The translations under genes and the position numbers were made by a program. A stretch of DNA of 64,000 bases from Datisca glomerata (Eukaryota > Streptophyta > Magnoliopsida > Cucurbitales > Datiscaceae), in NCBI GenBank assembly GCA_003255025.1, contig QANY01007300.1:224398-288397 (forward strand), given 5' to 3'. Every line of letters starts with the position of its first letter. The first letter of the stretch is position 1. This document shows, piece by piece, positions 22,225 to 34,157 of this stretch. Under the pieces are notes generated by a model that ran no database searches, was not told the origin of the DNA, and worked only from the letters and a program-made list of their open reading frames with translations.

Positions 22225-24560
22225 AATTTCAAAGATCCCTACTATTGTAAGGTATGATGGAAGATGGGATGAATCAAAATCATATGTTTATTTTCGATCA
22301 AAATCTTTTTTGGTTGATATCATTATGAAATTCATTGAGCCGGTTGAAGGAATTAATTCAGTTTTAGATTCTGTTGATGGGAGAGACGAGTTTGAAGTTC
22401 TTATCAAATTACAGTTTGGCAATGCTTCATCTACCATTGTTAAAATAAAGAATGATCAGGATGTTGAATGGTACGTTTCATTAATTATGAATGAAAATGG
22501 GGTTAACTTTCTACTAATTATTGACAGGAATAGATTCGTTATTCACCAATTCATTGAGTTTCAAAAAATTTTACTTGGAGGGAGTAGTCAATAAGATTCA
22601 ATAGAATGCAATCATGCTCAAGATGATGATGTTTTTATGCTCATGTTGATTTAGAAAATATCTCTGCCAATTTTGACATTATAAAGAAGTCATTGTTTAA
22701 AAACAAGTATGAGTTAAAAAAGGCATTGCATATGATTGCGTTGAAAGAGAATTTTGAGTTTAGGGTTGAAAGATATAATCATGAAAGAATGAATGCACGT
22801 TGTATCAATGATCAATGCAAGTGGTTTGTTCTGGCATTGACATACAGAGGTGGCCTACTTTGGATGGTTTGTGAATATATTAAGGAGCACAACTGTTTGT
22901 GAGAATTTATTTAATGTGATCCTCGTCAAGTAACATCAGACATTGTTGGTCAATGTATTAAAGGTAAATATAGGAATGACATACGAGATTAGACATCACC
23001 TAAAGATATCATTGATCACATGCTTTTGAAGCATGGGGTTACTATCAGCTATTACAAAGCATGGAAAGCAAAATAAAATGCATTGGATTTACTTCGAGAT
23101 ACACCAAAAGAAGCATACACAAGACTACCATCATATTGTTATGCATTGAAAGAAAAAAATCCAAGTATATAGTAGTTTCAGTATATAATTTATTGATTTC
23201 TTATTCAATATATATGATTTTCATTTATGTTTTTTGTAGGTACTGTGAAAATTATTCAGAATGATAAGAATGGCACGTTCAAATACCTTTTCATGACTTT
23301 GGGGGCTGCTTTGAAAGGATAGCATCATTGTAGACCTGTGATTTCAGTTGATGGAACTTTTTTGAAGAACAAATAACTCGGTATACTTTTAACAGCACAT
23401 TGTTGGATGGTAATAATCAAATCTTTCCTATGGCATTTGCTATGGTAGATTAAGAAAATGATTTTATCTTGAGGTTATTTTTTTGAAAAAATGAAGGAAG
23501 TAATTGGTGATAAATAAAATCTAGTAATTATATTTGATAGACACAATAGCATCTCAAAGGCAGTGTCTAAATGATTTCTGAAAGCTGTTCATGGTCTTTG
23601 TATGCAATATTTAATGTTTAATGTCAAGTCTAAGTATACAAATTCGGATGTGGACCCCATTTTCTATCGATATGGACTTTGAAGTCAATATGCGTGCTCT
23701 AGAGTCTATTTACCATTCGATTTGCACATACCTTAACGATGTTGGATATGAGAAATGAGCTCGATCTCACTTTGTTAGGTATCAATATAATGTCATGAGA
23801 ACAACTATATCAAAAAAGCCTCAATAATGTATTGAAAGATGCTCGTGGTTTACCTGTTACATTTTTTTATTGAATTTCTGAGGCAGCTGTCACAAATATG
23901 GTTTTATGAACATCGCGTAGCATCTAGTTACATGATTACGACATTAACTCAATGGGCTGAAAGATGTCTACGTAAGTAGAAGGAGCGTTCACGGACAATG
24001 ACTATAAGACTGTATCATTTTTAATGTTAAATGTCTACTTTAAAATTTTTTACCAATAGTTCATAATGGTATGTTCTAAATTTTTTTTACAGGTCATCAT
24101 CATTGACATGCATGAGTTTCAGATGGTTGACAGTGATTTAATATGTATTTTACAGCTACCAAATAACTCATGTACGTGTCGAAGATGAGATATATATGAA
24201 ATATCATGTGCACATGCTCTAGATTTAATGAATAAAAGGCAATTGAATCCGTACTTCTACGTTTCTTCATATTATTTCAAGAGCGGGCTAGATGAAACAT
24301 ATGAGGGATTGGTTCATCCCCTCGGAAGCAATAATCAATGGAATGTTCCATAAAGCATTCAAATGCATCATATACTTCCACCTAAAAATAAACGTTCAGC
24401 TGGAAGGCCTAAAAAGCAGAAGATCTCATTGATAGGAGAATTTAACAAAGTGAAATGTGGGAGGTTTCTAATGATCATACATAATCATAAGAGGTGCAAA
24501 AACCTCGTGGTTTCGACAAGTAATCAATTGAAGAAACAAAAAGTGAAGATTAGATCCTGA
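22225..24560 (+). pseudogene. MULE (MuDR-type) transposase, decayed
   Basis: Plus-strand pieces in order. An N-terminal region has IPTIVRYDGRWDESKSYVYF (about 22228). The MuDR DNA-binding domain (PF03108) spans 22680-22905 with FKNKYELKKALHMIALKENFEFRV and a C..CKW zinc pattern. A HCRPVISVDGTFLKNK segment (about 23325) belongs to the MULE catalytic domain (PF10551) with its first Asp. A SWIM zinc finger (PF04434) lies at about 24150-24235 with CTC...ISCAHA. The C-terminal tail is rich in GRPKK (24375-24420). Many stops and frameshifts lie between. A likely intron separates coding pieces near 23130-23240. Terminal inverted repeats were not found, so the element's limits are unknown. Confidence 0.83.
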
Positions 24561-26751
24561 ATTCTCTATATTTCATATTGAACAACAAATATTATTGATC
24601 TTTATGTTTTATATTTTTTACGTTTTTTATAGTTCTTAATTTAACATATCAATGACAATTAATTTCAATCAAGTATTACTAATTATCGATGATATTTAAT
24701 TACAATAAACAATTTCTAACTATTGATAATGTTATTGATCAATAATAACATATATATTATTGATCAGCTAACTGATTGATAAAGTTTGTTTTTTATACAT
24801 TATCTTATCATTTGTTCCATTTAGAAAAACAAAAAAAATCAAATTTAAACAACATCATCATTATTATACTTAATATGACAATAACATATTGCACAATGTA
24901 TATATAGAGAGACCATATATATTGAAATTTGACTTAATGTTATAATGTTACAATATGTATATATACACACACACACAATGTTACAATGTGTAAATTTCAA
25001 CAACATATTGCACAATGTGTGTGTATATATAGACCATATACAATGTTATTCTACAAATAATTACTCAAGGATATTCGTTATGAAACATTTATCAATCATA
25101 GTCAACCATATATTTGCAAAGACATTTTCCATTATCTATTGATCATAATATGTAGTCACAAAAAGTATCTAGTTCAAAAAATAATACACAAATTTATTCA
25201 TTTACTACTAACTACCAGATATAGAAGCCATCAGCTAAACAAATCCATCATACATTACAATTTTAAAAAATAATAAACCAAGTTCTTCCTTTCAACCAGT
25301 ATCAATAACCAAATGATGAAGAGGTTACTCACCCGCTTCTTGTGTCTAAGTGATTATGTGAAACCAGGAGGTACGAAAGCTGCAGGATGCGAAATGATTG
25401 CCTTACTTGTTTCTTCTTCTATCGCTTACCAACCAATTTTGCCACATCAGGTCCTTTCCCCTTGCATTGTCTGATCAATGAAACCCTTTTGGATGGTGAT
25501 TTATCGGTATTTGATGTCTTAATAGATGGCACTCAGGTCTGTAAAGTAGGTTCAATTGTTGTTGGAACTGTTGGTGGAACGGATGGTTAAATAATATCTT
25601 GAACAATGCGTTACACAATAGTTTCAACCTGTATTTAAAATAAATAAGTAACGTAGACAATAAAAATATACATAATTATGTTTATGCAAATCAATAGTTT
25701 ATTCAATAGATCTAAATACAAATATAATAAATGTCTCAATAAGTATTTCACTAAATTCCATATTTATATTCCTTATTTATTCCATATTAGATGATTGCTT
25801 ATGCCTTGTTTTATTGTTCATTATCATTCCGGGTGGATATATTCCATATTTATATTCCTTATTTATTCCATATTTATAGGATAAATATAAATATAAATTT
25901 TGTATTTAATTTATCGTAAATACGTAAACTAATTTTCTTTTATTATACTAATTAATTATAGTGGACTCACACAATCAATTATGCGTAACGACTTATTTAG
26001 GGAAAATCTGTCAACATGAAATTATGGTAAATAAACCGGTGATGTGGCACACCGAAAACTGTCATTTATCTAATAAAAAAATATGTTATTTCATAACTCC
26101 TAATTCTAGACTTGTCTATTCGCTGTAATTTCTTAATTTTTGACTTCAGTTAGTCACTGATATATTTATTTTACATGTATATCAAACAATAATAACAGAG
26201 CCTCCTCAGTAGAAATTCAAGGCTGCAGGTAACCAACTTCTGTTTGAGGGAACAGATCCATCCCACCAATATTGATGAGAGATTAGCAAATTCAGAACCA
26301 TTCTTAGGAAAAAGGGGAAGGGGAAATTTAGGGATTTAGATTTTCTTGGATTTTTAGTTTTTTTTTTGTGTAAAATTAGTTTTATTAGTGTTTTTAATGG
26401 AATTAATGTAATTAAAAAAATTGTTAGATTTTAACGGAAGTTAACGAGGAGGGGTCAAACTTTTAGGGTATAAATGGTTAATCCTCATAATTTATGGATA
26501 TTTGATGCTAAAAAAATAATTTAAGGTATAAATTACAAAAGGGTCAAACTTTTGAGGTGTAAATTAGATTTTTTCCAAAAATTAAAAGATCAACTTATTA
26601 TATTTAATTATGAACAATATATACATTTGACTTGTTTTCGTATCTACAATATAAATGTTCATACATGCTATTATAATTTAATGTTCAACAGTATAGAGAG
26701 ATTTTTTGGGGTGAAAATAGAATTACCCCAATCTTTTCTGCCCATATATTA
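24561..26751. other. Intergenic, no gene seen
   Basis: AT-rich. A short palindromic and CA-repeat zone lies at 24890-25050. TTAACGGAAGTTAACG (about 26432-26446) is a small inverted repeat. It may include the MULE's 3' flank, but no terminus is identifiable. Confidence 0.4.
25756..25874. repeat. 33-bp direct repeat, two copies
   Basis: The segment beginning TTCCATATTTATATTCC occurs at 25756-25788 and again at 25842-25874, identical by eye, 86 bp apart. Confidence 0.85.
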
Positions 26752-27155
26752 TAGGGGTGTTTAAATTTACACTGAATCGAACAGAACCAAAAATCACTAG
26801 TTTGGTCAGCTCTTTAGATATCTCTAGTCCACAAATATATTGAAAATCGAAGTTCAACTCGACTCGAAAAATACTGAACCAAAACTTTAGTCTTGTATTA
26901 CATTTTTAGTTTCATGAAGGAACTTCGAACCGAACGTCGAACCAAAATTTTATTTTCTATTATCTTTTTAGTTTTCATGATATGTTTTTAGTTTAATTTT
27001 GTTTGAAGACCATATTTTTTGTTGAAATTTCAAGTTTAAGTTAAACTTTTCAAGCCAATTTCAAAAATTTTAGGGTCTTGTTTTTTAATGTTAATACTAA
27101 ATAATTAGAATTGAATGGAACCCAAAACTTTAACTCAATTCAGTTCTTTTACCAT

Positions 27156-27526
27156 TATTGAACTACCATTACAGTTAGATCCTTGACAGAAACTTCACCA
27201 CCTCAGTCCTAATGTATCACACATTCAGCTGACATCATTATTCTTGTCGACACAACATTAGTTATCCATGTCATCTCATGGTTACGATCAAGGACACAAG
27301 TGCAGCAATGATTGGCTGAAGAGGGAATCTCTCTCAGCCAATCACCTTACTCGAGAATATCTCTTCTCTCTTATTTTATCGTATAGTAGAATTGAACTAT
27401 TCCCTTTGTATTCTTTCATAACTGCCTGGTTATAAAAGCAATAATCTTCGTAATATTATTGAACTTGTTAATGAGAAATACAACAGAAAACTTGAAAACT
27501 TTCTTAACCTTTTCAATTACCTAAGT
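27156..27526 (+). repeat. Copia 5' LTR, about 371 bp
   Basis: Matches 31945-32362 throughout, including TTAGTTATCCATGTCATCT, CCAATCACCTTACTC and GAAATACAACAGAAAACT. It is shorter than the 3' LTR by about 47 bp because the latter carries an extra segment. Confidence 0.87.
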
Positions 27527-27540
27527 AGGTATCTGAGTTG
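27527..27540 (+). other. Copia primer binding site (degenerate)
   Basis: AGGTATCTGAGTTG directly follows the LTR. It resembles TGGTATCAGAGC, complementary to initiator tRNA-Met, with two changes in the core. Confidence 0.55.
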
Positions 27541-27557
27541 ATTTTTCAACTGCATCA

Positions 27558-28394
27558 ATGACTACTGCTTCTGCTATTAAATCCACTCTCACTCCTGCTG
27601 CTTCACCAGCAAAAATAGACAGTACATATGAAGCATCAGGCTCCATTCCTGTAGCAAATGACGTTTCCATTTCTGCAAACAATCCTCTGTCACTGTCAAG
27701 CATGCTTCCAAACAACATGCTTACCTTTTCTATCTATCTTGATAGGAGTAACTATGTCTTTCTGAAGTCACAAATCCTTTCAATTATAAGAGCTTGTGAA
27801 TTAGAGTCTTATCTGTTAGGACTGATGCCTATCCCTGATGAATTTATTAAAAAACCCCATGCTCAAATCCAAGCTACCACTAACCAAACAACATTCATTA
27901 TTGAGTCACCATTTATTTTGAGCCCTGCCTATATCCATGGAGAAGAACTGATCAGCATCTCATGAGCTGGCTTTTTTTCCATTACAGAGGCCACGTTTGA
28001 CCATTTAGTTAAGTGTGTTACCTCTCATGAGGTTTGGCGAGCTTTGGAACAAATATTCACTACATAATCAAAGGAAAGAACACTTCAACTCAGAGTCAGA
28101 CTTCAGACTGTGAAAAAGGGAGCTCCAAACATCAATGACTATATATTGAAGATGAAGGCCATTGTTGATAGTCTCTTTGCCACTGGACATGTCATCACAG
28201 ATGAAGATCTCTTACTCTATATATTGGGGTTAGGAAGTGAATATGACCCTTTGGTTGTAAACTTGACATCCAGATGTGATTCAAAGTCCTTTAAAATGGC
28301 TCAATTCATGTTAGAAAGTCAAGAAATGAGTATTGAACAATTGAACAATATAACTTCACTTGAATATTCAAAATCCCTCGACAAATATGGCTAG
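27558..28394 (+). pseudogene. Copia gag, broken
   Basis: The first piece (27558-27965) starts with a Met and a Ser/Ala-rich leader, then LDRSNYVFLKSQILSIIRACE, a copia gag N-terminus. The second piece (28110-28394) is the UBN2-type gag middle: INDYILKMKAIVDSL, ITDEDLLLYILGLGSEYDPL, ESQEMSIEQLNN. A Gly/Arg-rich stretch (RGRGRGR, about 28480) and a degenerate zinc knuckle follow (CQIYRKLG). Stops at 27966 and 28071, plus a frame change, separate the parts. Confidence 0.82.
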
Positions 28395-28629
28395 TTACTC
28401 CAAATAGCCAAACAAAATCTCATATCAACAGTCTTTTCCTTCTCGGAATCATTCAAGATGAGGTTTTAACAATATTAGAGGTCGTGGCAGAGGAAGAGGG
28501 AGAAATAATTCTAGACCCGTGTGTCAAATCTACAGGAAACTAGGGATTTATGCCTCAACCTGTTATAACAGGTTTAACTACGATTTTCAACCCACATAGC
28601 AGTAATCTCAGTTACTGCCTGACCAAAAT

Positions 28630-30009
28630 TTTAGTATGGCCAATCTCACTACTACAAAACGACCATTCACTGCATATCTTGCATTTTCAGCTTCCTTGAT
28701 TGATGCATCTTCCTGGTATATTGACAATGCTGCAAGCATTCATGTCACTGCATTTGTAAACTATCTCTTAAGAATGATTATAAGGATAAAAGTAAACTCT
28801 TAGTTGGAAATGGTGAGCTGCTAAATATTTCTCACATAGGAAGATCACATGTAAACACAAACAACAAATCAATTTCCTTAACTCTAGATCAACTTCTCTG
28901 TGTTGATTCAGCCACAAAAAATATGCCAAGTGTTTCACAGATTACACATGATAACCTTGTTATTATTGAATTTAACTATGATATTTGTTTTGTGAAGGAA
29001 AAGAATATAAAGGATGTTCTAATGCAGGGTGTCCTTAGATATGGTTTGTACCAATTTCAACTCCCACAGCTCTACCCTTCCTAGTATCACAACAATGACT
29101 CACAACAGTTACATTTGTGCTTTTTCTTCTGTTTTAAATTCCAAGAATAGTGCCACAGTGCCACTATATGGACCAACGTCTAGGTCACCCTTCTCCTCAG
29201 TACTGGTCATGTTTCTAGGCTTATACCTCATTCTCATATCAATGCAAATAATTTGTCCTTTTGTGAATCTTGTGCCTTAGGTAAATCTCATCAATCTTAT
29301 TTTGCACTATCTACTTCTTTAACTTCTGCTCCTTTTAAAATTGTGTATTCAGATGTATGGGGACTGCCCCAATTTTATCTACAAATGGTTTTAGATGCTA
29401 CATTATTTATATAGATGACTATACAAGGTTTCACTTGAATTTTCCCACTCAAAACCAAAGCTGAAACATCGACTGCTTTTCTGAACTTCAATGCCTACAT
29501 TACTAGATAGTTTAAGCAAAAATTGAAATTTTTGTAGACTGACTGAGGGGTGAATACAGGAAACCATTACCCTTGTTAACAAAATTAGGACTGAATTTTA
29601 GACACCCTTACCCACACACACATCAATAGAATGTGAAAGTAGAAAGGAAACACAGGGATACAGTGGGAAAAGGACTTTCACTCTTGCACAAGCATAATTG
29701 CCATTACACTTTTGGTGGGAAGCTTTCTTTGCTGCTATATATACCACTAACTGACTTCCCCCACATCTGTTTTACATATAAATCCCCAATGTACTCTTGT
29801 TTTCAAAACAAATCGATTATTATTTTCTTAAGGTTTTTGGATACACTTGTTTCCCATTTTTTAGATCATACAACAGACATAAATTCAAATTTCATTCTAA
29901 GAAATGTGTCTTCATTGGATATAGTTCTTCTCATAAGGGTTACGACTGTCTAGACCCTCTTACAGGTAGAGTTTTACATCTCCAAAAGTGCGATTTTCAA
30001 TCAATTTGA
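28630..30009 (+). pseudogene. Copia protease and integrase, heavily broken
   Basis: A protease-like SSWYIDNAASIHV (about 28705-28745) has Asp-Asn-Ala where the family has Asp-Ser-Gly. The pre-integrase zinc region with CESCALGKSHQ is at about 29260-29300. The first integrase motif, VYSDVWG, is at about 29345. At the C-terminus are LKVFGYTCFPF and the CVFIGYSSSHKGYDCLDP block (29830-29960). Stops are frequent, and the central integrase region has lost its frame. No function is expected. Confidence 0.75.
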
Positions 30010-30417
30010 GTTTTGCTATAACTCACTTGTCTCCTCAACAACTATATCCTCTAAACAATCTCCATTGTCATTTTCTATGTTACCTCTACCTCTTTATTTG
30101 TAGGGTACTCAATCTATGCAGCCACCATCTTCATCAACCATCTCTAATGACCCTACAACAATACAATCTTCTTGTTCTTGTTCCGCTCCGTAAAGAATAG
30201 ACAGTGATCACTCAGCAGGTATATCTCCCTTATTTGCCTCCCTCGCTCCTTCTTATCTTGTTTCTACTCATACTATTCCCTTTATTTCCCCCATTAATTC
30301 CCTCATTACCTCTCCCTTATCCATTCCCTCATTATTTCCGTCACCATCCCCCTCACCCGCTACTACTTTGTTTCACCATGTTCACCAGGTCTAAAGACAG
30401 GAAGTCTCAAACCTAAA

Positions 30418-31790
30418 TTGTTTACTTCTACCCTTAGTCATTCTTTTGAGCCAAGCTCACCAACTGAGGCCTTACAGATTCCTTACTGGAAAGCTACTAT
30501 GACATATGAGATTACTGCCTTAAACAAGAATAATACATGGACCTTAGTGCCACTAACTTGTGATTTGAAAACTTTTTCAAGCAATCGAGTCTTCAAGACC
30601 AAGTACAATACTGTGGCTCACTTCAAAGGCACAAGGCCAGATTAGCACAAAAAAAGTTCCAATATACACCATGCATTGACTACTTTGACACCTTCAGTCC
30701 AGTAGTGAAATCACGCACCATCAAAATGATTATAACCATAGTAGTGACCTTTGACTGGGATATTCAACAACTTGATATAAACAATGCATTCCTCAATGGA
30801 GACCTCCAAAAAGTAATTTTCATGATCCAACCACCCAGTTTTGAGGATCCAAACCATTCTATCCATGTCTGTAAACTAAGAAAGGCACTCTATGATCTAA
30901 AACAGCCATACAGAGCCTTGATTTGACAAGTTCAATGATGCACTGCTCAGGTGGGGCTTTGTAAACTCTGTTTCAGCTTCTTCAATGCTTCTCAAACACC
31001 TTACTAGTCATACCATCATGGTTTTAGTGTATGTGGATATTTTTGTAACAAGTACCAATCCTAAGCTGGTTACTCACCATATCAAGATTTTGAAAAAGAA
31101 ATTCTTACTGAAAACCCTTGGTTCTCTCAAATACTTTTTCACTCAAACAAAATATACCATTGTCCTACTTACCAAATTTATAATGCTTGAGTCCAAACCA
31201 AGCCCCACTCTCATGTGTTCTTTAACAAAACTTACTGCAGAGGGCACTCACTTCTCCAGTCTTTCCTTATATAGAAATCTTATTGGATCCTTGTCGTATT
31301 CGACCATGACAAGGCCTAATCTTTCATTTGTTGTAAATAAGTCAATTCAATATCTCTGCACCCACAAATGACCATTGGAAAGTAGGCAATAGGCTTCTCA
31401 GATATATAAAATGTACATTCCATTATGGTTTACAGTTTTCACCAGCCTCTAGACTTGTTCTCTCTTGCTTTTCTGTTGCAGACTAGGCTAGTTCGCAAGT
31501 CTACTAGTGGACATTATGTTTTCCTTGGCTCTAATCTACTTACTCGAACTTCTAAAAAGCATATATTAGTGCAAGGTCAAATATAAAATCAGAATATCGA
31601 GCACTAGCTTCAGCTGCCACTAGTCTCATATGGCTCTCTTTGATAAAAGAACTCAATATAACCATCATAAGCCCACCTGTAATCTGGTGTGACAGTTAGA
31701 GTGCAATCTCACTTGCCTCCAATTTATTTTTCCATTCTAGAACAAAATACATCAAAATTTATGTGCACTTCATTAGGTGTTAACCAAAGC
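30418..31790 (+). pseudogene. Copia RT and RNase H, broken
   Basis: RT (RVT_2) pieces: YWKATMTYEITALNKNNTWTL (about 30485-30550), WDIQQLDINNAFLNGDL (about 30755-30805), LRKALYDLKQP. A later piece has LVYVDIFVTST, where the YVDD active site reads YVDI. The RNase H part includes SLYRNLIGSLSY and TRPNLSF, then degenerate sequence with a CDS-like block near 31690. The C-terminal KLNVGSQ tail ends just before the G-rich PPT. The changed active site and several stops make it inactive. Confidence 0.82.
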
Positions 31791-31916
31791 TCTAGATGTT
31801 AGATATGTTCCAACAGCTCCACAGGTTACTAACATTTTTACAAAAACTTTATCTCTTACTCTATTTTCTCAATTTTATCTTAAGCTCAATGTGGGTTCAC
31901 AACATCTCGCTTGAGA

Positions 31917-31944
31917 GGGGGGGGGGGGGNGGGGGGGGGGGGGG
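31917..31944 (+). other. Polypurine tract expanded into a G run, with one N
   Basis: CTTGAGA is followed by an almost pure G run up to the 3' LTR start at 31945, with an undetermined base at 31930. The position is that of the copia PPT, but the run is far longer than usual. Its length may be a sequencing or assembly estimate. Confidence 0.7.
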
Positions 31945-32362
31945 TATTGAACAACCATTACTGTCAAAATCCTTGATAGAAACTTCACGTAGCCCTACAT
32001 GGACAGAGGCATGCACACAGGTCAATCAGTTCTCACCACCTTACTCCTAATGCATCACACATGTAGCTCACATCATTGTTCTTGCCAACACATCATTAGT
32101 TATCCACGTCATCTTATGGTTAATGTCAAGGACACAAGTGTAATATTATTGACTAAAGAGGAAATCTTTCGCCAATCACCTTACTCAAGAATATAACTGT
32201 TGTCTTATTTTGTCATATAGTGTAACAGAATCATTCTCTTTATATTCTTTCATATCTGCCTAGTTATAAAGGCAATCATCTTCGTAATATCATTGAACAA
32301 TTGTTAATAAGAAATACAACAGAAAACTAGAAAACTTTCTTAGTCTTTTCAATTATCTAAGT
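31945..32362 (+). repeat. Copia 3' LTR, about 418 bp
   Basis: Matches the 5' LTR but contains an extra segment of about 47 bp (roughly 31989-32036). Point differences are spread along the length. Confidence 0.87.
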
Positions 32363-32455
32363 ACCATTCACAGTTGGGTGGTATATTACTGAACTGAAAG
32401 TTTTGGCTTTGATTCAGATTCAACTAAGAACTAAATCAAACCTTAAACACTTCTA

Positions 32456-34019
32456 CTAATTGAAGAGATTTTTAAGGTGCAAATGAAATATTGATTATAG
32501 AACCTGACTATTATTTTTCTTTGGAGGCAATCTAGAATCTGAATTAGTCTTGCCTTGGTGCTACTAAGTCAGGTGGATGGAATTTACTAGTATATTTTCA
32601 ACCATAATCCTATAATACTAGTTTTTGCGTAGAATAGTATAATAACAATTTCTCTTGATAGTTCTTGTTCAAGATTGCAATTCTGATACTAATGATTTAG
32701 ATTACATTGAAAAAATTACTATGTAACATTCTGATACTCATCACATTTATTCATTAAAAATACAGGTGGCCTCAGATCATGAATGATAAGTAAATAAATA
32801 TGAAAAATAATTACTCAACTATGAAGTGGATTTATGAATCCACACTACATATATAGTTGAAGTATAACAATGGTGAACATCATAACATTATTTTTGTGTA
32901 AAATATACACATTGGGAGTGAACTAGAAAAGTTTAGGTACGGTTGAATCTAAATATTTGCTAGGTAAACATTCTGAAGTAAGAGATAGTTATGAACCCTA
33001 TAGACCATCCTTACAGGGGTTGTGAAGGGAGGGCCCCAATTGATAGAAAAAACTATCAACCCCTTTCGTTATTAAAAACCTAAACAACGAAATCGATGGA
33101 CGAATGTAGTATTTTTGTATTGGTTTGTGATGCACAAATATGTTTGATATATTTTTTACAAAGAATAATCCTCTGATTCTTCTCCGAAAGTAAACTTTAA
33201 TTAGAGACTTTAACAATAAATTTTTCAGATTAAAAGTAAAGTCTTCAACTTACCAAAAAAAATAGTCTTATCTGTTTTTTTGGAGAAGATTGAATCATAC
33301 ATCTTCTTGAATCTCTAGGCTTCATGATTGTTTAGAGATCAAACGAACTTTCATTTTCTAGCTTGAGTTTGGTGTGAAAATTTTGCACGGCTTTTAAAGC
33401 TTTTATCTTTGAAATTCAAACTTCATCATTTTTATGAGAAGATTTGGATGAAAATTCTTCTCAAATATCTAGGTTGCATATTTGTTTAGATATCAACAGA
33501 ACTCGTTATAGAGAATGAACTTGATGCAAAAATATTGTAGAGTCACATAAGAAAATACCATTGGTCATTGAAATGACGCGTGTCAGTATTTAATTTGACA
33601 TGATGTGTGTCAACGTGACACGTGAGAACTTTTCATTTTTCATTAAGAAAAATGCTTACTCCAGTTAATTATTGAAACACTTTAATTGATGAATGAAGGG
33701 GTCACTCTCCAATGCCGGGAAATTTTTTTCTCGGCATTGATGCTGGGATTAATCCTGATAGTTAGATCTGGCCAAGATGATCTCAACCATTAAATGAGTT
33801 TATGGGTAAAATTGCTTTGCAATCGGAGGATAGGTAACTCATCCTTCCTTCACTTTCCCTTTCTCATTTCCTCCTCTCTCCCTCGATTTCCCCTTTCCCA
33901 TAACCAAAAACCTCTAAAACTCAGACCTCTCTCTCTCCCTATCCCTCTAAGGTGGTCATCTCTCCTTCAGACCCCATGAGTTCGCCTTAGAGTTTCATAA
34001 CCAAGAAGTCGCCGCCACC
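32456..34019. other. Intergenic; G-box and pyrimidine-rich leader-like sequence
   Basis: No gene in 32456-33800. A CACGTG G-box lies at 33619-33624, next to related GACGCGTGTC (about 33572) and GTGTCAACGTGACAC sequences. From 33840 to 33960 the strand is pyrimidine-rich, like a plant 5' leader. Together these could be promoter remnants for a start codon at 34020, but no transcript evidence is visible. Confidence 0.35.
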
Positions 34020-34157
34020 ATGAAGGTCGTCGTTGCCTCGACCAAGCATCCAAAGCTCAAATTTGGCCTCACCTCCTCTGATCTACGGGTTTGCAGAGAG
34101 AATCAGATGGGAAATGCCATGAGTGAGATTGATAGATTGGTTTTTAGCATTTTTTAA
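34020..34157 (+). CDS. Possible small or first-exon ORF, unrecognised
   Basis: ATG at 34020 sits in the sequence GCCGCCACCATG, an almost ideal initiation context for eukaryotes, after a pyrimidine-rich leader (33840-33960). The frame gives 45 residues, starting MKVVVASTKHPKLKFGL. It could be a first exon: GTGAG near 34130 could be a donor site, but joining it to the obvious acceptors I tried meets early stops. I do not recognise the product. It may be the truncated 5' end of a gene or chance. Confidence 0.22.
   Translation: MKVVVASTKHPKLKFGLTSSDLRVCRENQMGNAMSEIDRLVFSIF

Larger units (their letters stand above)
27156..32362 (+). mobile_element. Ty1/copia element, complete but degenerate
   Basis: LTRs at 27156-27526 and 31945-32362, both starting TATTGAAC and ending near CTAAGT. 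A primer-site-like AGGTATCTGAG abuts the 5' LTR. Coding order is gag, protease, integrase, RT, RNase H, which is the copia order. The flanks carry ACCAT on both sides (27151-27155 and 32363-32367). The termini are not the usual TG...CA, and shifting the boundary by one base gives CCAT instead, so the exact edges are uncertain to a base or two. The coding region has many stops and frameshifts. Confidence 0.87.
26752..32455. mobile_element. hAT-type MITE-like element split by a copia insertion
   Basis: Left end TAGGGGTGTTTAA (26752). The right end read on the other strand is TAGAAGTGTTTAAGG. Subterminal CGAACCGAAC-type sequence lies at 26930-26945. The copia element (27156-32362) interrupts it, leaving arms of about 404 and 93 bp. 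No 8-bp duplication is recognisable (flanks ATATATTA and CTAATTGA), so the assignment rests on the terminal motifs. Confidence 0.55.
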
